From positions 1 to 64,000 of the forward strand of contig CAWEKO010000003.1 of assembly GCA_963809715.1 (NCBI GenBank): 64,000 nt of DNA, read 5' to 3'. A program made the translations under genes and the position numbers. Source of the stretch: Bog-473 sp963809715. GTDB lineage: Bacteria; Actinomycetota; Acidimicrobiia; Acidimicrobiales; RAAP-2. Numbering within the stretch: the first letter of the stretch is position 1; every line of letters starts with the position of its first letter. The notes under the pieces are model-generated. The model did not search any database. It worked only from the letters and a program-made list of their open reading frames with translations, and was not told the DNA's origin. Below are positions 60,905-64,000 of the stretch, in pieces.

Positions 60905-61672
60905 TCAGGTCCGCACCTCGCGGTCGCGCAGCGAACCCGGGTCGAGCAGATCGCGGATGAGCTCGAGCTCCTCGGGGGTGGGCAGGCGTGTCTCCTCGAC
61001 ATCGTCGGGGACGGTCAGTGCAAAACCGGTGGCGCCGACGATGTCGTCGACGGTGACGCCCGGATGGTGCGAGCGCAGCCGCATGGTGTGGTCCGGCGTC
61101 TCGAAGTCGAACACACCGAGGTTCGAGACGACGCGTGGGATGTCGTGAAAGCGTGTGGCCCCCGCGCCCGCCGTGGCGGCCCGTACGTAGCCCACCCCGC
61201 AGACGACGTCGACCTGCTCCACGAAGGTGCGCACCGTGTGGTCGGGCACCCAGTAGCTGGTGGGGTGGTTGACCGAGTTGCCCGGCGCGCCGCGCACGCC
61301 GACGAGTTGCACCTTGGGCTTGTCGTGCGGCCCGATGGCCGAGATGTTCTGGTTACCCGTGCGGTCGATCTGGCTCGCCATCATCATCATGTTGCGCCGG
61401 CCCGACCACACGACGTCGAAGACGGTGCGGTAGGGCATGGCCGCCTCGCGGACCAGCTCCGCCGGCCGGGTGTTGAGCGGCGGCGCGCCGACCATCAGCG
61501 CGGCTTCACCGTCGGTCAGCACGATGTCGGGCGCAAAGGTGAGCTTGGCCAGACGGGCGCCGAGTGCGGGGATGGTGCCGAACGGGCTGACCATCACCTC
61601 GCCCGCCTGGCGCCAGGTGTCCGCGCAGGCGATCACGCAGGACTCGGCGCGCGTCACGCCGGGGTCGCTCAT
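60905..61672 (-). CDS. ipdB: CoA-transferase-like hydrolase beta subunit, IpdB
   Basis: 255 residues of the family I CoA-transferase fold, beta subunit. Features: ADTWRQAGEVMVSPFGTIPA, FAPDIVLTDGEAALMVG, and GRRNMMMMASQIDRTGNQNI. IpdAB is a CoA-transferase homologue that hydrolyses the last carbocyclic ring of steroid CoA thioesters (COCHEA-CoA); the IpdA Glu is the key residue. The ATG at 61672 overlaps the ipdA stop (ATGA). The short C-terminal helix ends DLLDPGSLRDREVRT. Confidence 0.88.
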   Translation of the reverse strand: MSDPGVTRAESCVIACADTWRQAGEVMVSPFGTIPALGARLAKLTFAPDIVLTDGEAALMVGAPPLNTRPAELVREAAMPYRTVFDVVWSGRRNMMMMASQIDRTGNQNISAIGPHDKPKVQLVGVRGAPGNSVNHPTSYWVPDHTVRTFVEQVDVVCGVGYVRAATAGAGATRFHDIPRVVSNLGVFDFETPDHTMRLRSHHPGVTVDDIVGATGFALTVPDDVEETRLPTPEELELIRDLLDPGSLRDREVRT

Positions 61673-62559
61673 GGCTGGCGTTCCGCCAGGTGGGCCCGGT
61701 ACTCGTCGTCGTCGACAAAGACGTAGCGCTTGGCGAACGCTTCCCACTCCGCCGGGTCGGTGGCCGCCGCGGCGTACTCCTTCTGAAACTTCTCGTCGCG
61801 CCCGTAGTCGGGCGGGTTGGCGGTGAAGTGCGCGCCACCCGGGGCCTCGGCCACGCCGTCGACCAGGATGCGGTGGATGGGCACGGAGGAGAGCGGGTGT
61901 TCCTCGCCGGCCAGCTCCCCGTTCTCGATGATGCGCTCGGTGGTGAGGAAGCGCCGCCGGGCCGCGCCGAGGAACAGCGTGTCGAAGAAGGGATCGGGGC
62001 TGAGGATCTGCCCGTTCCCGGCGGTGTCGGCCCGGTTGACGTGGACGATGGCGGCATCGAGCTGGAGGGCGGGCATGGCGACCAGCTCCACGTCGGCGTC
62101 GTCCGGATCCGCCACGAACGGGCTTTCGGCTCCGTAGGGGGAGCGGACCAGGCGCAGGTCAGGGTTGACCGTGAGGACGTCGGAGCCGAGGCCGGCCCGC
62201 GTCGGCAGGAAGGGCACCCGCCACGACGCCGCCTGGAGGCCGAGGAAGAACATCCCCTCGTCCACCTCCATCACCTCGACCTTCCCGTGCTGGCGGGCGG
62301 CCCGCCAATGCGGGTCGAGCGCGATGGAGTCGAGGGTGACGAAGCCGCACACCACCTTGCGGACCTTCCCGGTGGCGCAGAGCAGTCCGACGTCGGGGCC
62401 GCCGTAGGCGACCACGGTCAGATCGGTCAGATCCGACCGGCAGATGGCACGCACGACGGCCATGGGCTTGCGGCGCGAGCCCCAGCCTCCGATGCCGACG
62501 GTCATGCCGGAGCGGAGCTCGCCGACGATGTCGTCGACCGTGGTGCGCTTGTCGGGCAT
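61669..62559 (-). CDS. ipdA: CoA-transferase-like hydrolase alpha subunit, IpdA
   Basis: 296 residues, alpha subunit of the same complex. The fold is marked by SGMTVGIGGWGSRRKPMAVV, VAYGGPDVGLLCATGKV, and AIVHVNRADTAGNGQI. The catalytic Glu is expected in the EVDEGMFFLGLQAAS stretch. It acts with IpdB on the final ring of sterol nuclei. Gene order and overlap with ipdB reproduce the mycobacterial KstR2 locus. The ATG at 62559 starts MPDKRTTVDDIVGEL. Confidence 0.88.
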   Translation of the reverse strand: MPDKRTTVDDIVGELRSGMTVGIGGWGSRRKPMAVVRAICRSDLTDLTVVAYGGPDVGLLCATGKVRKVVCGFVTLDSIALDPHWRAARQHGKVEVMEVDEGMFFLGLQAASWRVPFLPTRAGLGSDVLTVNPDLRLVRSPYGAESPFVADPDDADVELVAMPALQLDAAIVHVNRADTAGNGQILSPDPFFDTLFLGAARRRFLTTERIIENGELAGEEHPLSSVPIHRILVDGVAEAPGGAHFTANPPDYGRDEKFQKEYAAAATDPAEWEAFAKRYVFVDDDEYRAHLAERQP

Positions 62560-62566
62560 CAGGACT

Positions 62567-63325
62567 TCACTTCGAGGTGTCGGCGTCGCGCTTCTCGACG
62601 AAGGCGGCCCGCTGTTCGTCGGCCACACCGCGCACATGGAGCTCGTACGTGAAGCCCTGCTCGTAGCGATAGCTGCGCTTGACGTCGACGGGGTCGATGC
62701 CGTTGAGGGATTCCTTGGCCCGGCGGATGATGGTCGGGCTCTTCGTGGCGATCTCGCCCGCCAGCTCGAGGGCGGCCGCGTGGAGGCGGTCGGGCGGCAC
62801 CACCGCGGCGACCGAGCCATAGCCGGCGAGCTCGGCGGCAGTGATCGGCTTCGCCGTGTAGACCATCTTGCGCATGGCGTGCTGGGGCACGAGCCGGGCC
62901 AGGTGCGTGGCCGCACCGAGTGCGCCACGGTCCACCTCGGGCAGGCCGAAGGTGGCGTCCTCGGAGGCCACCACCATGTCGGCGTTGCCGGCCAGCCCGA
63001 TGCCTCCGCCGAGGCAGAAACCCTGCACCGCGGCGATCACCGGCACCTCGCAGTCGTAGACGGCGGCGAAGGCGGCGAAGCAGCCGCGGTTCACGCCGAC
63101 CAGCGCCTCGTCGCCCTTGGCGTTGATCTCCTTGATGTCGACCCCGGCGCAGAAGCCGCGTCCGGTGGCGCGCAGGACGACCACCCGGTTGGTCGGGACC
63201 CGGCCGGCGGCCAGCAGAGCGTCGGCCAGGGCGAACCAGCCCGCCACGTCGAGCGCGTTGACCGGCGGATGGTCGATGACCACTTCGGCGATCCCGTCGT
63301 GTTCCTGGAGCACTTCGATCGGCAT
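62567..63325 (-). CDS. echA20: Enoyl-CoA hydratase, EchA20-like ring hydrolase
   Basis: 252 residues of the crotonase fold. Segments: PPVNALDVAGWFALADAL, RGFCAGVDIKEINAKGDEAL, and VQGFCLGGGIGLAGNADMVV (oxyanion hole). In mycobacteria EchA20 (Rv3550) hydrolyses the D ring of HIEC-CoA before IpdAB acts. The gene sits 8 bp upstream of ipdA on the same strand, the same arrangement. An ordinary hydratase is the alternative, but the conserved locus favours EchA20. A CTGACG-N3-CGTCAG site lies 40 bp upstream. Confidence 0.85.
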   Translation of the reverse strand: MPIEVLQEHDGIAEVVIDHPPVNALDVAGWFALADALLAAGRVPTNRVVVLRATGRGFCAGVDIKEINAKGDEALVGVNRGCFAAFAAVYDCEVPVIAAVQGFCLGGGIGLAGNADMVVASEDATFGLPEVDRGALGAATHLARLVPQHAMRKMVYTAKPITAAELAGYGSVAAVVPPDRLHAAALELAGEIATKSPTIIRRAKESLNGIDPVDVKRSYRYEQGFTYELHVRGVADEQRAAFVEKRDADTSK

Positions 63326-63364
63326 GGAGTGCCCGGATCTCCCTCTTCGTCCGCTCGTCGGTTC

Positions 63365-63379
63365 CTGACGCGACGTCAG
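63365..63379. promoter_or_regulatory. Perfect dyad CTGACGCGACGTCAG upstream of echA20-ipdAB-ipdC
   Basis: Six-bp perfect arms around CGA; TT/AA pairs extend it after one mismatch (63362-63382). It matches the sites at 46694-46710 and 39640-39654. It lies between echA20 and the divergent SnoaL-like gene. Confidence 0.65.
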
Positions 63380-63500
63380 AAACGGGTGGGAACTTAGGTC
63401 AGGGCGCTCGCAGGGGCCAACGCGGGGCAGCTGGACGGACCCGGACGGATCGGGACGGACCGGGACGGACCTGGGGCGCGCCCGGCGGTAGCGTGCGGAG

Positions 63501-63899
63501 ATGGCGGCCCGCCAACACAGCGCAGGCGCGCTGGCCGAGCGCTATCTGTTGGCCGTGGCGGCCCAGGACTGGGCGGGGGTCGAGGCCTGCGTGGCCCCGG
63601 GGGTGGTGCGACTCGGTCCCTACGGCGACGACTACGAGGGCAGCGGCCCCTACCTCGAATTCCTGCAACGGACCATGCCGTCGCTGCCCGGCTACCGCCT
63701 CGACATCGGCCTGGTCACCGAGGTTGGCGAGGGCCGCGTCTTCGTAGAGCTGCGCGAGACGGTGGAGGTGGACGGCGCGCCGTTGCTCACCCACGAGTGC
63801 CTGGTCTTCGAGGTGGTGGCGCAGCGGATCGCGCGGGTGGCGATCTATATCCGCCAGGACACGAAGCCGCCCGGAGCCGGCGCCGGAAGGGTGCCCTAG
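63501..63899 (+). CDS. SnoaL/NTF2-like protein
   Basis: 132 residues of the NTF2-like cone fold: an N-terminal helix (LAERYLLAVAAQDWAGVEAC), then GPYGDDYEGSGPYLEFLQRT and a beta sheet ending IARVAIYIRQDT. Relatives include limonene-epoxide hydrolase, ketosteroid isomerase and SnoaL cyclases. Catalytic identity is not clear. TAGCGT ends 6 nt before the ATG. The gene is divergent from echA20, and its stop codon overlaps the TAGGGT box of the next gene. Confidence 0.7.
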   Translation: MAARQHSAGALAERYLLAVAAQDWAGVEACVAPGVVRLGPYGDDYEGSGPYLEFLQRTMPSLPGYRLDIGLVTEVGEGRVFVELRETVEVDGAPLLTHECLVFEVVAQRIARVAIYIRQDTKPPGAGAGRVP

Positions 63900-63910
63900 G
63901 GTTTGCTCCC

Positions 63911-64000
63911 ATGGTCCAGCCCGCCTTCGACTTCGACGACCAGGTGGTGGTGGTCACGGGCGGTTCGCGCGGGGTGGGTGCGGGGATCGTCACCGCCTTC
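63911..64000 (+). CDS. Short-chain dehydrogenase, N-terminal part (runs off the window)
   Basis: 30 residues are visible: MVQPAFDFDDQVVVVTGGSR followed by GVGAGIVTAF. They contain the SDR cofactor motif TGGSRGVGAG. SDR genes adjoin echA20 divergently in the mycobacterial ipd locus (Rv3548c/Rv3549c), which suggests the same role in oxidising a ring or side-chain hydroxyl. TAGGGT (63897-63902) ends 8 nt before the ATG. The rest is outside the window. Confidence 0.8.
   Translation, partial: MVQPAFDFDDQVVVVTGGSRGVGAGIVTAF

Overview
The window is almost entirely a high-GC actinobacterial segment, most likely from an uncultured member of the Acidimicrobiia or a related lineage. The indicators are a complete mycofactocin gene set, an NDMA/mycofactocin-type alcohol dehydrogenase, an F420/luciferase-like oxidoreductase, paired steroid-type acyl-CoA dehydrogenases, an ipdABC/echA20 block, GTGA/ATGA gene overlaps, and many start codons that sit only 6-9 nt after a TANNNT box. 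The first ~4.26 kb are different: lower GC, several frameshifts in every gene, a TldD/PmbA-like protein, a fused class I fumarate hydratase, a lipoprotein and an outer-membrane beta-barrel. That part resembles a Gram-negative, probably acidobacterial, genome. It joins the actinobacterial part inside ctaD, so the window is probably a chimeric contig (a real fusion is less likely).

Layout: 1-4265 foreign-looking block; 4265-8542 cytochrome oxidase subunits, an alkylsulfatase-like metallo-hydrolase, TatA, a CopD-like protein and a crotonase; 8628-15311 membrane proteins, a frameshifted GH1 glycosidase, DedA, an alpha/beta hydrolase and a D-aminoacylase-like amidohydrolase; 15312-16962 a solitary TnpB element with terminal hairpins; 16963-20210 an ABC exporter and two TetR regulators; 20203-29430 the mycofactocin region (cyclase, ADH, mftD, methyltransferase, mftF, then mftA-B-C-E, a coupled SDR and a UBP zinc finger); 29500-34947 a VOC protein, a GNAT, a multiply frameshifted winged-helix protein, a small regulated membrane-protein operon and a PLP lyase; 35232-42197 a large secreted kelch protein, ALDH, a secreted protein, a phosphatase and a membrane protein; 42227-46673 a catabolic operon (amidohydrolase, two ACADs, LLM oxidoreductase); 46781-53718 a secreted repeat protein, dienelactone hydrolase, lipoprotein, SDR and an alkylation-repair pair; 53878-64000 a second ACAD pair, thiolases with a DUF35 partner, a small HTH protein and the ipdC-ipdB-ipdA-echA20 block followed by the start of an SDR.

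How the genes fit together: the catabolic genes look like a steroid, terpenoid or lipid ring-degradation programme (beta-oxidation by heteromeric ACADs, crotonases and thiolases, and opening of the last rings by IpdAB). Mycofactocin would be the redox cofactor for the alcohol dehydrogenase and the SDR. A recurring dyad, CTGACG-N3-CGTCAG and variants, lies upstream of the amidohydrolase/ACAD operon, echA20-ipdABC, the aldehyde dehydrogenase and, in weaker form, the thiolase operon. It may mark a shared regulon with an operator unlike the KstR/KstR2 consensus sequences. No rRNA, tRNA or CRISPR array was seen.
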